Positions 24,240-37,284 of a stretch of DNA of 64,000 nt are shown one piece after another. The DNA comes from Sorex araneus. Lineage: Eukaryota; Chordata; Mammalia; Eulipotyphla; Soricidae. The stretch is from NCBI RefSeq assembly GCF_027595985.1, contig NC_073313.1:216010066-216074065 (forward strand), given 5' to 3'. The position numbers and the translations under genes are program-made. The number at the start of each line of letters is the position of its first letter. Within the stretch, counting starts at the first letter, position 1. A model generated the notes under the pieces. It saw nothing but the letters and a program-made list of their open reading frames with translations. It was not told the origin of the DNA and ran no database searches.

Positions 24240-24955
24240 CCTGCTCAAAATCAAAACCAATCATGGTTCCTCTGGGGAGGATAGGGCCTTTGTGAGGGAC
24301 ACTCCCCACTCCCCGCCTCCCTGGTGTCCTACTTCCTCTTTCTTTCCCAAACTGCAGTTTGAGCTTCACCCAGGGGATGAGGTTATTGGTTTAGCAGTAC
24401 AACAAAACAGACGCTCAGACACAGTAACCACTCCCCCTCAAATGTCAGGTATCAAGACCCACGTCATCTTCTGCGGGCCCTGACCCGCCCAACCTCCCTC
24501 TTCAGCTGTCTGTAGGCGAAATTCTCCTTGTTCTTCCCAACTGAACCATGACGCTCTGCCCCTGGAAGTCAGCCCAAGAGGAGTGAGCGGAGGTGGGGGT
24601 GAGTCTCAGGACTCATGAATAGGAAGCAGCTGGCCCATGTAGCTAGCCAGGGAATAGGGCATCTCACGGAGCAGCGCTGGGGGGGGCAACCAGCGCCAAG
24701 GGCCACAGAATTCCAGCCCCAGCCTGTGACAGAGACCTCCAACTTTGTCCCTGATCCCAGTGCCCCTCTTCGACTCTTTCAGCACATCCCCCATGGGACT
24801 TGGGGGGCAGGGAGGACTAAAAGGGATTTTTTTGGCCCCACCAACTCTCTCCCAACCAGTTCCAGATTCTGAACTGTATATAGTTTTTTTTAAAATCTTA
24901 ATAAAAACAGTGAGGAGACATTAAAAAGTACTGTAGCAAATAAATAAATTTAAAA
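24240..24955 (+). pseudogene. GC-rich insert with polyadenylation signal, probable retrocopy of an mRNA 3' region
   Basis: The host L1 breaks off after 'gagttggttcc' (about 24240) and resumes after about 24955. The intervening 0.7 kb is GC-rich, unrelated to L1 or SINE sequence, and ends 'cttaataaaaacag' followed by an A-rich tail (24940-24958). This is the form of a processed mRNA copy, sense +. No long frame is intact and I could not identify the source gene; it may be only 3' UTR. No clear target duplication was found. Confidence 0.5.
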
Positions 24956-25098
24956 AATTGAACTGCAAGTGAAAATTAGGGTTTTAAAATGATTTCTCTC
25001 TCTTCTATTTCATAATTTGCATATGGGAATGCCATGGATCTCTGCATGTTGATTTTGTAACCTGCCATACTACCATCAAAATTCACTTATTTATTTAC

Positions 25099-25283
25099 TT
25101 TTTGGGTTTTGGGCTATCTTTGGTGGTGCTCAGGCTTGCTGTTGGCTCTGTGCTCAGGGATTACTCCTGACTGTGCTCAAGAGACCATAGGTAGTGCCAG
25201 GTTGGCCTGGTTGTAGGCATAGCCTTGTGCAAAGTAAGCCCCTACTTATAACCCTACCTATAACTACACAGTTGTTCGAGCCC
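25099..25283 (-). mobile_element. SOR-type SINE, diverged
   Basis: 'ggtggtgctcaggcttgctg' and 'gctcagggattactcctgac' are recognisable. The head region is worn and carries a 'cctacttataaccctaccta' duplication. Confidence 0.7.
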
Positions 25284-26544
25284 TAAAGTTTAATTTTTAG
25301 GAGTATATCTCAGAGTAGAATTCTAGGTATAGAGTAATGCTATCAGCAAACAGTGACAATTTGACTTCTTTTTCACTCTGCTTGCCTTTACTGTCTTTTT
25401 TTTTCTGTCTGCTATGGTGAGGGCTTTCAATATTGTATTGAATTGTGTACTGATATTAGAGGAAAGGCTTTCAGTTTTTCTCTATTAAGTATGAAATTAG
25501 CAGTGGGTTCATGATAAATGACTTTACATTAGAAAGTTCTTTCCATCCTCATTTTATTGACAATTTTTATCATGAATGGATGTTGGATCTCACTAAATAG
25601 TTTTTCTGCATTCTCTGGTATGATCACATGGTTTTTACTTTTCTTTATATTGAAATAATGTGTTATATTGATTGATTTGTGTATTTTAAGCCATCATTGC
25701 ATTTCCAGGATAAATACTATTTGGTTACGGTGTATAATATTTTTATGTATTGTTGGCTTTGACTTACTAAAATTTTGCTTAGAATCTTTGTATATGTATG
25801 TATCAGGGATATAGGCCCATGTATTGAATTTTCTGTCATCTTATATGGGTAATGTTTGACTCAGAATTTGTTTGGGAAGAAAAGGATTGAAAATATGTTA
25901 TCTTTAAAGTTTTGGAAGATCTCTAGTAAATTCTTTTGGGCCTGAACTTTTGCTTTTGGGGAAACTTTTTGTTATAATTTCAATTTTATTGATAGTTATT
26001 GGTCTGCTAAGTTACTTCATTTCCTTTTGATTCAGAATTTAAATGTATAAAAGTTCTAAAATTTGTCAGTCTCTTCTAGGTTTCAAAATTTGTGACACAA
26101 ATATTTTTGTAGTAGTTCCTAACGATCTTTTGAATTTCAGTGGTATCTATTTTGACATCTTTTAATTTCTGATTTGGTTTATTAGAATCTTTACATTTCT
26201 TTCCCCTTTGTGAGTCTTGCTAATAATTTGCCAATCTTGTTTATTCTTTCAAAGAAACAGCTCTTGGTTTCACTGATTTTTGGACTGATTTTTCTGTTTA
26301 TTTTAATTTGGTTGGCATTTGCCTTGCTTTATTATTTCCTTACTTCTGCATTGGCTTCCCTTTGTTGGTCTTTTCCTAGCTCCTTAAGCTGCACTATTTG
26401 ATTATTTACTTGGCCTCTTTTTTGCTTCTTCACGAATGTTTGTATTCCTATGAATTTACCTCAACACCACTTTTTCTGTGTCGCATATGTTCTAGTAACT
26501 TCTGTCTTTATTCTTGTTTCATTTCATGAGTCTTTGTTTTGTTA

Positions 26545-26708
26545 TGTTTTGGTTTTCGGCCACACCTGGCGTTGCTCAAGGCTTACTGTTGGCTCTGCAC
26601 TCAGAGATAACTCCTGGCAGTGCTGCGGGACCATATAGGGTGCAGAGGCAAGTCAGGTGTGCCACTTGCCAGGCAAGTGTCTTACCCACTATTTCATCTC
26701 TCAAGCTC
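26545..26708 (-). mobile_element. SOR-type SINE, diverged, nested in L1
   Basis: 'cggccacacctggcgttgct' at the left and 'cactatttcatctctcaagc' at the right are the element ends. The host L1 sequence is continuous across it. Confidence 0.75.
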
Positions 26709-27196
26709 AATTCTAGAAATCTTTTGATTCCTGATTTTCTCTTTGACCCATTGGATTATCAATATAAACTGATTAATTTCCAAGTCTTTTTTGGCCTTAC
26801 TTTTTCAGTATTCTGTATCTGTCTTTAGGTTATGTCATTCTGAGCACAATGTACTTTGGAGTTCTATTTGAGTCAATTATTATGTAGAACATTTGGACCT
26901 CTTCTGTTTGGTCCCCTCTACTCATCAACTCTGTGAAATTCTTACCTATGACTTCTATAGCTACTGGCCCCTCATCATATTCACCTCATGTTCTTCAGGA
27001 ACTCCTGTGATTCTTAGACTGTTCCCCTGCTCATCTTACAGCTCTCTGGTGTGCTTTTCATGTCTTTTAAGATTTTTTCCCAATTTTCTGTTGTTTTCTG
27101 GAGGTTGCCTTCATCTCATACTGGAATTTCTTGAATTTTTCCTCAGCTGCTGTTATTCTGCTGCTCTGAGCTCCTATTAAGATTTTATTTTTAAGC

Positions 27197-27262
27197 ACCT
27201 AGTCAGGAGCAGACCCTGAGCACCATCAGGTGTGGTCCCCAAATTTGAAAAAAATAAAATTA
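27197..27262 (+). mobile_element. 3' end fragment of a SOR-type SINE
   Basis: 'cctgagcaccatcaggtgtg' plus an A-rich tail is the last 65 bp of a short-body SINE, directly abutting the next element. Confidence 0.65.
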
Positions 27263-27510
27263 AGAGTGTTCATCTCTCACGGAAGGGAATGCCCTGCCAC
27301 AGTGGCAGGGTGGGGTGGGGGGGAGATGGGATTGGGGAGGGTGGGAGGGATGCTGGGTTTACTGGTGGTGGAGAATGGGCACTGGTGAAGGGATGGGTTC
27401 CCGAACTTTGTATGAAGGAAGCATAAGCACAAAAGTGTATAAATCTGTAAATGTGCCCTCACGGTGATTCACTAATTAAAAATAAATTAATTAATTAAAT
27501 AAAAAAAAAG
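27263..27510 (+). mobile_element. L1 3'-tail element
   Basis: 'gggaatgccctgccacagtg', a G-rich segment, 'gtggagaatgggcactggtg' and a terminal 'cggtgattcactaatt' plus A-rich tail match the shared L1-type end at 56549-56860. Confidence 0.75.
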
Positions 27511-27554
27511 ATTTTTTTTTAGTTAAAAAGTTTTTTTAAACATCTATCTCACTG

Positions 27555-28118
<564 letters not shown>

Positions 28119-28285
28119 GGCTTTTTGGGCTACATCAAGCAATGCTCAGGGGGTTACTCCTGGCTTTGTACTCAGGAATCACTCTTGGTGGTTCTTAGGG
28201 GACCATAGGGATGCTGAAGATTGAACCCAGGTTGGCCTCATGCAAGACAAATGCCCTAACCTGTTGTGCTATCACCCTAATCCCA
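28119..28285 (-). mobile_element. SOR-type SINE, short-body form, source of the adjacent microsatellite
   Basis: 'ggctttttgggctacatcaa' begins at the microsatellite edge, and the B box survives as 'gattgaacccaggttgg'. Confidence 0.8.
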
Positions 28286-28520
28286 ACCATACACACTTTC
28301 TATTTGTAAATTTTCACTTAAGTTGTCATAGCTTCTTTCATTTTTCTGATTACCTTTGAGCTTCCTTTCTTTGAACTCATTATATATCATCACAATGTTG
28401 TCACTAAAGTCTTTCTCAGTGACTTTTCAGAGCTTTTGGTGCTAGTTGAGCCTACTGAAAACAATAAATATTGTTTTTGTTATTATTGTTTTCATTTCTT
28501 GAACTTGGCCAGACTTCTAC

Positions 28521-28968
28521 TTCCCATTGATTTTGCTGTTACCACTTTTCTGAGGTGAATCTTTGCAGTTTGCTCCCCTGGAACTCTCTAAGGATTTAGG
28601 TTGGAAATTGCTCTTTTCCTTCCCTGTTTGTCTTCATTTAGTGACAGGAGGTATAACTGAGCACTATCAAATTTGGGGGGGGGGGGTTATTATGTCGCTG
28701 TTTACTTGGTTACACAGTTCAGGAGATGTAGATCTGGACCTTTGACATGGTGGAGTTTGGGTGCGGAGGCAGCTGAGGCCTAGCCAGAAAAGAAGGGACT
28801 CTGCCTAACCTGCATATTTCAAACCTTATAATATTATTGAAAGAATCATAAATATAAGCATTGAAATTGCAGCATGATTCTAATGGCCAAAATTGTCCTT
28901 TTAAGTCAGAAGGGTAGCTTTAAAAGTAAGTTACTTTCAATATTAACCCCTTTAAAACTGTATTCTCA
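28521..28968. other. Intronic DNA, no clear feature
   Basis: A G-run at about 28675-28687 is the only oddity. The first part may still belong to the adjacent L1. Confidence 0.4.
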
Positions 28969-29142
28969 GGGCTGGAGCAATAGCACAGTGGGTAGAGCAT
29001 TTGTCTTGCATGCGGCTGACCTGGGTTTGATTCCCAGCATCCCACATGGTCCCCTGAGCACCACCAGGAGTGATTCCTGAGTTCAGAGCCAGGAGTAACC
29101 CCTGAGAATTGCTGGGTGTGACACAAAAAAGAAATAAAAAAC
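28969..29142 (+). mobile_element. SOR-type SINE, short-body form
   Basis: A near-consensus copy ('ggctggagcaatagcacagt' to 'gctgggtgtgac' plus A-tail). Flanking 'tattctca' at 28961-28968 and 29146-29153 is the probable target duplication. Confidence 0.88.
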
Positions 29143-29287
29143 CTATATTCTCATTTGGATAGGCTTCTAATACTTATTAACATAGTTTTTGAATAAAAGA
29201 CAAGAACTTTTTCCTATCATCTTAAAAAAAAGTCCACATCTAACTAAAATGTATAATACAGTTTATAAGTATTAATTCTTGTCTATT

Positions 29288-29460
29288 GTGGGGGCCATGC
29301 TTGATTGATGGTAGTCAACCTGGCAGTGCTCATACTGGTGGTGCTTGGGGGTTATTAGGACCACAAGAGGTGCTGTTCAGAGGATAGATTTCCTGGAATT
29401 CAATGCAGGCATAAGCCTATGCTCTATGCAAGGCCTAACTCGACCACTGGAGCCACATTT
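29288..29460 (-). mobile_element. Degenerate SOR-type SINE
   Basis: 'ggtggtgcttgggggttatt' and 'ctctatgcaaggcctaactc' preserve the order of the short-body form, with many substitutions. Confidence 0.55.
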
Positions 29461-31269
29461 CCTCCATTTTTCTCTCTTGACCACAGCACCACTATTAGTG
29501 GTTTTCCCCTTTTCTAATTGCTGACTTGTGCAACTTTTGAATTATCTTTGACTCTTCTTTCTCTGCCCTCAATCTATCAATGTCATGTCTGTTGAGTTTA
29601 TTATTGGCCAAGTATCTCGAATATTTTGTTATCCTATATTTTGTTGTACAATTTAGGATATATTACTTTATTCTAAAATCACACAGCAGCTTCCTAACTA
29701 ATTTTCCTTGGGAATACTTTGAAGCAGGATTTTTTTTTTTTTATAGTGCCAAGTGTTCTGAGGTTTGAATCAGTGAATGTGACATGACCTAGCACCAAAT
29801 CATGTCATGGCAGTGACTCTCTGAGTCTTTGTTTCTAACTCCATGAATATCAGATCACGGCAATTTCCAATGCCTAATGTGTTGCTGGAATCAAGTAAGA
29901 AATATGATGTGTGCTAGCAGTGATATACAGTGAGGAACATGCTTAAAATTACTTGCATGAAGAAGACAGAAATAAGTATTAAGGATTTGTTCACTCTCTA
30001 CCCTTGTTTTGTGACAGACTTTTAACAGACTTTATCATATAATGAGTGACTGACCAGTGCAACTTTACATTTTATAATTTTTTAATGTTTTAATTTGTAG
30101 CCTCTAATTTTCTGTCCTAGCTTTTAATTTGCTATAAGGTTCATGAGGTCTTCTCATGCACAGCTCATATATTTTCTCATAACCTGAACTTCCTTTCAAT
30201 TTCTTCTTTTGAGTCAATCATTTATTCCATAGCCACTTTTATCACACAAGTGGCTAAATAATTGTATTAAAGCTGAATTTAATTGAGAGAGAAATGGACA
30301 TTAAAGAGGAAAAATAATTGTATTACAGTGTAGTTTAACTGTATTGCTTTATTTTCTTTATTTTCTATTTTTACAGTTAGTCAGAATAACTGTATTCTTT
30401 TTTTCTATTTTTGGAAGAGAATTTACTTAAAATACTTACAAAACTGAATACCAAAAATTTGCACATTTATCATACAAATAACTTTTCAATATTTGAGAAG
30501 ATTTAAGATCAGACAGGAGAGATTCAGACTGGTTTTGATTTTCAAAGCACTCTAAGGATTACTTTCCCTTCATAAATTTACTCTCCCTTCACGGATCCCA
30601 AGCATTGCCTAGTTGTCTCCAGTGAGTGAAAGGTTTTTGAGAAATAAAGCCAGAGACCCACTCACCATCACATTTTATTAAGATAAAATGCTATGTCTGA
30701 TTGAGCTAAAACGGTTCATTTTACATTCTACCACATATGATCTTAGTTGGTGAAGAGCCCAGAATTATTGCATTACTTAGACAATTAAGGCAACAATTTT
30801 GCTTACAATCTTGGAGATGACCAAAGATATTTTCATTCTTCAGTTTTATGTATTTCAAGCCATTGTTGGAAGCCAAGCTAACTCTTATTGTCATGTTTAT
30901 ATGCATGGTTAAAGAATAAGAAAAATGTTAAAAATATCTTTAAAGAATATTCACAGAATAAAAGATACAGAATACCTCTAGCTATAACTAAAACAATTTA
31001 AAGAATCATATAAACAGACAGACATATCCCAAGACTTTAATTGCAATGTGTCTTATTTTTGGTAGTTTTACAGTTTGCATTATATATATTTTACTGTAAT
31101 AGATCACTTTAACAGCTCTGTGAGATGAATATGTTCATGATAGGTGAGATGCTCAAGGTAAAACTAACTGATAAATGATAGTGTGAAATCTACACATATG
31201 TTGCTTATCAAATGTCAGCGTACTTTTCATTTCACTAATAACATTTTTATTTATTCCAATATGCACTAT
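29461..31269. other. Single-copy A+T-rich intronic DNA
   Basis: No transposon or exon was supported. Short poly-T runs and a (TA)n near 31081 are the only simple sequence. Confidence 0.45.
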
Positions 31270-31522
31270 TGGTCTGGAGCGATAGCACAGCAAGTAGGGT
31301 GTTTGCCTTGCACGTGACTGACCAGGGTTCAATTCCTCCATCCCTCTCGAAGAGCCCGGCAAGCTGCCTAGAATATCCCGCCCGCATGACAGAGCCTGGC
31401 AAGCTACCTGTGGCGTATTTGATATGTCAAAAACAGTGGCAACAAGTCTCACAATGGAGATGTTACTGTTGCCCGCTCGAGCAAATAGATGAACAATGGG
31501 ATGACAGTGCTACAGTGCTATT
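31270..31522 (+). mobile_element. SOR-type SINE, long-body form
   Basis: It begins 'ggtctggagcgatagcacag' and ends 'gatgacagtgctacagtgct', with the body words 'ccctctcgaagagcccggca' and 'gtattt gatatgtc' in order. Confidence 0.87.
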
Positions 31523-31621
31523 TCATTTTAAGGTTATTAAATATATAACCTTATATTTAATAAATGACCTTGCAATTTATTCATAAATTTGACTGTATAT
31601 GTACATTTATTAGCACAGAGT

Positions 31622-31799
31622 TGTTTGGTTGTTGACCCACATTCCATAGTGCCCAGGGCTTACTCCTGGGTCTTCACACAGGAGAATCACTCCTGACAGT
31701 GCTCATAATACCATGTAGTGCCATGTATGGAATGGGGGTCGGTCACATGATATGCAAGCATCTTAGTGTCTTACTCACTGTACTATCTCTCCAACACCT
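31622..31799 (-). mobile_element. SOR-type SINE, diverged
   Basis: 'gcccagggcttactcctggg' at the left and 'actgtactatctctccaaca' at the right are the reverse-complemented ends. Confidence 0.7.
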
Positions 31800-32924
31800 A
31801 CACACTTACAACATTGATTTAAAGGCTACCAGTTGATATTTGGATTCTAATAAACTAGAATGTCATTGATTTGTACCTATACTGTACTTTCACCCCGCTA
31901 TAAACAGCAGTCTTATTCTCGTGGTTTCAGATCAAATACCCATCCCTCCAGGAAATCAGCATTGACTTCTTCAGTTGGAAATCTCTGTGGCAGGATCACT
32001 AACAAGTCACTGATATATAGTAGCACTCTTTCTTTGTGCTACTGGTTGTTGATTTTCTGTCACCTAGCAATGCTCTGAAGAAATAGATTATAGAGTAAAT
32101 AAATTTTGATGTGAGTTGGAAGAAGAAAAATTAGGTGATGAGATCCTTCCTTTTGTACTTGATTTGAGTTCTTTCTGCAAAGAGCTAACTCTCTGGAATA
32201 GAATTCTAGAAAGCCTGGAATATAACTCTAAAGAATAAAGTACTTTTATTCTTATTATATGTGGCAAGCATAGAATTCAGGGTTGGATCCTGAGAACTAC
32301 TTGTCCTCCCCTCTACTGCTACCTGTAGCCGTCATGCCAAAGTGCCTCACCAACCTTATGAAGGGCTACGTAAGAGGATTTTGAGAACCTGGGAGGAACC
32401 CTTATTGTGTGTATGGGGGGGGAGTAAAGTCTAATTAAAATTAATCTAATTATTTCACAAGATGTATCCTTATACTAACAGTTTTACAGGTATCTAGAAA
32501 TGTTCAATATTATTCATTGGATCATCACTAATTTTTAGGTTAAATACTTATAGGAGTAATAGTAAGTGCCGACTATAGCATAACACACAGGATGATTAAA
32601 GTTCTTATAATCTTCTCAGCAAGGATAAATTTTAGGTTTAGATGTTTTCAGGGGTTCTTTCATTACTTAAGCATAGACATATTCTGAGTTTAGCAGTCCA
32701 GGCAAGCAGTTACTTCAAATACATAAAGGTTTTTGCATAATGATGATTTGGGGGCTTTTTATGTTTTGAAAGCCGAAATAGGTTTGGTCTAATGATCATT
32801 ATTATTATTGTTATCTCTAAGTTATTTTAAATATGGTTTTAAGAGGTCAATAAAATATGATGGTGCAAAACTGTATATATAATTAATTTGGATTTTTTTA
32901 GAATATATATAGAGCTTCAAAAGT
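31800..32924. other. Intronic DNA, no clear feature
   Basis: The stretch 32260-32420 is less A+T-rich, ending in an eight-G run, but matches no repeat I know. Confidence 0.4.
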
Positions 32925-33112
32925 TTCAGTCTGGTGATATGACTCAATAGGATGAGCACATGCTTTTGGAAACCCAGGTTTGATAGTTGACAATGCTTGT
33001 CCCCTGAGAAGCTCTAGGAGAGATCCCCTAAGTACAGAGCCAAGAGCAGCTACTAAGCAATGCTAAGTGCCAGGTGCAGTCCCAACAACCCCCTCTGTAA
33101 GGCCCCCCAAAG
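32925..33112 (+). mobile_element. Degenerate SOR-type SINE
   Basis: 'cagtctggtgatatgactca' and 'ctaagtacagagccaagagc' align with head and body. The tail region is rearranged ('caatgctaagtgccaggtgc'). Confidence 0.6.
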
Positions 33113-35094
33113 ATTAATTCAATACCATCGAATAGCAGATTGATTCTACTGAACGGCACTCCACTTTCCTTCTATGTTGATTAGTGTATGGACCTAGATA
33201 AATAGGGAGATATACCTTGTCATTTCCTTTAAATTTTGAAATAACTATTTACTAGTATTTCTCTTTAGATCATCTATTTTCTAAGCAATAACCAATTAGG
33301 GGATAGCTAGTAATCTGCAGTCAAAATTAAAAATCAGTTTGTTATGCAACTTAAGCTAAAATTACATTTGATTGGTTTGCATTAAAGATTTCTATGTAAG
33401 CAGAACTTAATGAAAGCAAGAATAATAATTTTAGCATGTACCTTGCATCTTAACTCTCCTTTTCAACACATTTTACACACGGAAACAATAGAAACAACTT
33501 TCCCTGTCCTGTGAATTGTTTGCAAGCTTTTTATATATAGGACCAAATTTTAACGTTCCACCTGTATTATTATGTTTTGACTGAGTCATATAGGATTATG
33601 CTGTATGTATTTCTGCTATCTGGATATTTATTAACATATTTATCATAATATATATATATATTGCTTGCATATTATACAGAAATGAACTCATTGCAAGTTT
33701 TAATTCCTTTTTTATTTGTTGGTTTGTTCTTTTTTTCAGACATGTTTTAGGCATTTTTTTAAAGAAATTTTCCAGCATTTTTCCATCAAGATTTTTTTCC
33801 CTTTTAGTATCACAATTTTTATTTCTGTGCAGCAGCTACAATTTGGATTTGGCCTCATTGGTTTTAGGGTCTATAATTCTCTTCAGTGAAAATTCTGTAA
33901 GCTTTCACATCCAATTTCTTATGGTAAAATATGTATGAAAAAAACTTGAAACTTTTGAATAAAGTAACTTGATATAGGATGCCTTGCTGCACCAAGCCTT
34001 AATCTCTTAAGAAATATATGCAAACTGGAACAAAAAAAGATAAGAAAAGATTAAAGAGCTTAAAAATTTATTTTTGCAAATATAACTTAATTTATGGTTT
34101 TTAATTAATAATGTTGTTATGTAATAATGAGTAAGATACCTTATCATTGAGTAGAATAGTTGAAATTTGCATTTTAGTCATAATGTTGGCTGAATATCTT
34201 GGAGAAGGCAAAAGAAAATAACTGAGAAAGCTGATCACATTTGGGGAGGAGTGGAAAAGGTGATGAGTTTAGAGTAGAACACATTACTCTGGGTATAATG
34301 GAGAAAATAGCTTTCATTTTAATTTCATATGAAACATTTATGACGTTCCTGGAAGTAAAGCCTCAATAATGGAGCTACTGGTATTAAGCAATATACTAGA
34401 ACCTTTTAAAAGCAAGCACAATGTACTTATAGAAAGAAAATATTTACCTAGTAATTATTACATTACTAATGTTGGTAATATATCTACTATAAGCTCAATA
34501 TAACTACCTGAAAAACAATGATTGCTCTTAATCATTTTGTAACTAGCACCAAATAGACACAGACATCACTAGCTAAGTGGTTATGATTAGCCACTAACAT
34601 CTACTTCTCTGAGTTACTAATAAGGCTTAAAATTCAGGCAAGGTTGTTATTCTAGCTCTGGCAACAAATTAGCTCTGCGTTGTCATCTCTATGCATGAAC
34701 TGCGTGGCACAGCTAATCTTAAATTGCATTATTTCAGTTTGATACATTCTTTGAATGCAAAGTCCAATTGGAGCAACCTTTCAAAATTACTTGATGAAAT
34801 TTATGTTCACATTTTTAATATTTATCAAAGTAAGATTGTGTTTCACACATATGATCTAAATACATTTATAATGTCAGAAGCAAGCACATTATTTTTATCT
34901 GCAACTGGCAACATTTATTTTATACTGCTAAAAAGGTGACTTATTTTCTATCATTTGTACTATTTATTTTATTATTTTGGATACCAAACAAATGTCTGAC
35001 TGTACTTCTGCTTTTCACTTCTTATCCCCAATATCTTCCACCTAGATCTTTAAAAACTTTTATTTACAGAAGTATAACATAAAAAAAAATGTTG
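33113..35094. other. Single-copy A+T-rich intronic DNA
   Basis: About 2 kb without recognisable repeats apart from a short (AT)n near 33650. No exon found. Confidence 0.45.
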
Positions 35095-35262
35095 TAACCT
35101 TTTGGACTAGAAAGACCTGTCTAAATACCAACTCTGCCTCTAAATAGTTCAAGGACTTTAAACAAGTTACTTAACCTTTTCCAGCTTCAGTTTTGTTACA
35201 TCTAAAATATAATAACAGTATCTCCCTTAGAGTATTATTTTGAAGATGAAATACTAAATGGG
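35095..35262 (+). mobile_element. MIR SINE relic
   Basis: 'agacctgtctaaataccaac', 'tctgcctctaaatag', 'caagttacttaacctttt' and 'cagttttgttacatctaaaa' fall in the order of the MIR consensus, which makes this the clearest old SINE in the window. Confidence 0.75.
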
Positions 35263-35333
35263 AATATTTTGGGCATTGTAGTATCACAATGTTAGAGCTA
35301 ATTGCGGTAAATCATTGGTATTTTGAAAATTTG

Positions 35334-35488
35334 GTCCAGAGCAGTAGTACAGCAGCATATAGCTGATCCAGATTTCATCTTCAGCACCTCATATGATCCC
35401 TTGAGCTCTGCTAGGAGTGATTCCTAAGTGCAGAGCCAGGAGTAAGTCTTGAGTACTGCTGCTGGGTATGGCCCCAAAATAAAAACAT
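35334..35488 (+). mobile_element. SOR-type SINE, diverged
   Basis: 'ggtccagagcagtagtacag' head and 'gcagagccaggagtaagtct' body are present. A deletion removes part of the A-B box spacer. Confidence 0.7.
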
Positions 35489-35721
35489 AAAGTGCTCTTT
35501 TCTTTCCTCAATTGTTAATTGGTTATCACACCGACTGGTTATATTTCTGGGTGATTTAACTAATGGGATGAAGTGTCTCTAAAGAGTACTGAAACAAGCA
35601 ACTCAGAAACAATTGAAAGGGAATATAAACGACTTACTGTCACTATTACTCAGGATTTTTAAAACTTCTATCTTCACTAGAACCATCTGGAAACTATAAA
35701 ATAGTTGTCTGTTCATTAATT

Positions 35722-35830
35722 TGGGGGCCCTTCCCAGAATGCTAGGTTACCATTCTCCCAGTGCTCAGGAGCCTTGTGGTGTGAGGATTGAACCTGAGAC
35801 CCCATGCACACAAGGCTATCTCCCTAGCTC
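35722..35830 (-). mobile_element. SOR-type SINE fragment, degenerate
   Basis: 'gaggattgaacctgagaccc' and 'caaggctatctccctagctc' mark the head on the minus strand. The body is mostly lost. Confidence 0.5.
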
Positions 35831-36140
35831 ATGTCTTTTAATTTCTCAACTATAAAATAAGGCTTAGAATCTGGAGAGATAGCACAAGAGGTGGACAAGA
35901 GACTCTTTCAGTTTATACTAATATTAATAATACCTTAGATAAAATTTGTTTCAAATATAAATGTTATTTAACATTCAGTTGGAATATACCTCAAAGCTTA
36001 AGTATGAAAGACTACTTTAGAGAATAAATAGGAGAGAATTCTTGAATATAGAATCCAAACCTGCCCTCTACATCCATTATTTGGAATTTTATGCTTTTGA
36101 GAATGATGCCATATTGAGTCACATGTTGGTGAATAAAAGA

Positions 36141-36610
36141 AAACTAGACAATAGGGGACCTGGGTGGAGGAGGCCCAGTCCCGATCCGAGCAGGCTTGGA
36201 GATCTCAGCCCCAGGTCCCACGACATCTAATAGCTTAGTTCTCCCTCTTGGAGAACCTGACAAGCTACTGAGAGTCTATTGCCTGCTCAGCAGACCCTGG
36301 CAAGCTTCCTGTGGCGTATTCACATCTCCAATATAGTAACAGATATATACATACCTCTCGGAGAGCCCAGCAAGCTACCGAGAGTATCCTGCCCGCATGT
36401 CAGAGTCTAGCAAGCTACGTGTTTCGTATTCAATATGCCAAAAACAGTAAAGATAGGTCTCATTACCCTGACCCTGAAAGAGCCTCCAATCATTGGAAAA
36501 GATGAGTAAGGAGAGGCTGCTAAAATGTCAGGACTGGGAGGAATAGAGACGTTACTGGTGCCCACTCAAGTAAATTGATGAAGAACGGGATGATAGTAAT
36601 ACAGTGACAC
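36141..36610 (+). mobile_element. Composite SINE family member with inverted head segment
   Basis: The 3' portion (from 'tagcttagttctccctcttg') matches the composite family body and contains two successive copies of the 'gagagcccagcaagctaccg'-type module. The first 80 bp (36141-36222) are the reverse complement of head sequence at 36851-36925, so the head has been inverted or captured from an opposite copy. The tail passes into (ATT)n. Confidence 0.7.
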
Positions 36611-36613
36611 AGT

Positions 36614-36614
36614 G

Positions 36615-36659
<45 letters not shown>

Positions 36660-36660
36660 T
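36614..36660. repeat. (ATT)n microsatellite
   Basis: About 47 bp of ATT repeats starting directly at the 3' end of the composite SINE. Confidence 0.95.
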
Positions 36661-36719
36661 CCTGCCCCTTGCCAGGCTATCTACACTGGGGCCCCCTTGG
36701 ATGGGGGGTGGGTTAAGTT

Positions 36720-37213
36720 TCACTCCCCACCCCAAGCAGGGCCCCGGAAGCTGAAAACCTCCAGAACCCAGCCACAACCATGCTCAAAGCCACTCTCCAT
36801 ACGCTCGGACAAGACACATGCATGAAGGAACCAACAAAGGAACCCAGGTACGCAGGACCTGGGGCTGAGATCTCCAAGCCTGCTTGGATTGGGACTGGGT
36901 CTCCTCCACCCAGGCCCCCAGTTTACCAGTAACTCAGCAGTCACACCCACAAACTGTGTCTGGTGCCATATAATCTCCTCAACGGCCAAGATGCAGAGAC
37001 TATAAAACAAAGCTCTGGAAGTGAGTGATGCAGAATCTTGCATGGCAAAGCCTGGTAAGCTACCTGTGGTATATTTGATATGCCAAAAACAGTAACAAAA
37101 ATGGGTCTCATTCCCCTGACTCTGAACGGGACACGGTTGAGTGGAGACGTTACTGGCTCCTGCTGAGTAAACCGATGAGCAAAAGGACAACAGTGATACA
37201 GTGATACAGTGAG
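36720..37213 (+). mobile_element. Composite SINE family member, TATA-headed
   Basis: It has 'gaagctgaaaacctccagaa', 'gaaccaacaaaggaacccag', 'ggggctgagatctccaagcc' and 'agagactataaaacaaagct'. After that it passes into the long-body SINE module ('gatatgccaaaaacagtaac') and ends in 'cagtgatacagtgatacagt'. It parallels 45420-46013 with a shorter middle. Confidence 0.75.
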
Positions 37214-37284
37214 TAGGAGTACTACTATTTGCTCAGCAATTGATTAAGCCGATTGAATTGGGCATGAACTCTACAATAATTTTT

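Noticed and set aside
24615..24872. 85-residue plus-strand frame in the GC-rich insert
   Set aside because: No family resemblance was recognised, and it ends within what looks like a 3' UTR just before the polyadenylation signal.
34691..34939. 82-residue plus-strand frame in repeat-free DNA
   Set aside because: A+T-rich with no splice-bounded exon or recognisable motif; its length is within chance for this composition.
36720..37190. 156-residue minus-strand frame
   Set aside because: It lies wholly in a composite SINE, antisense to it, and the homologous region at 45270-46013 does not keep the frame.
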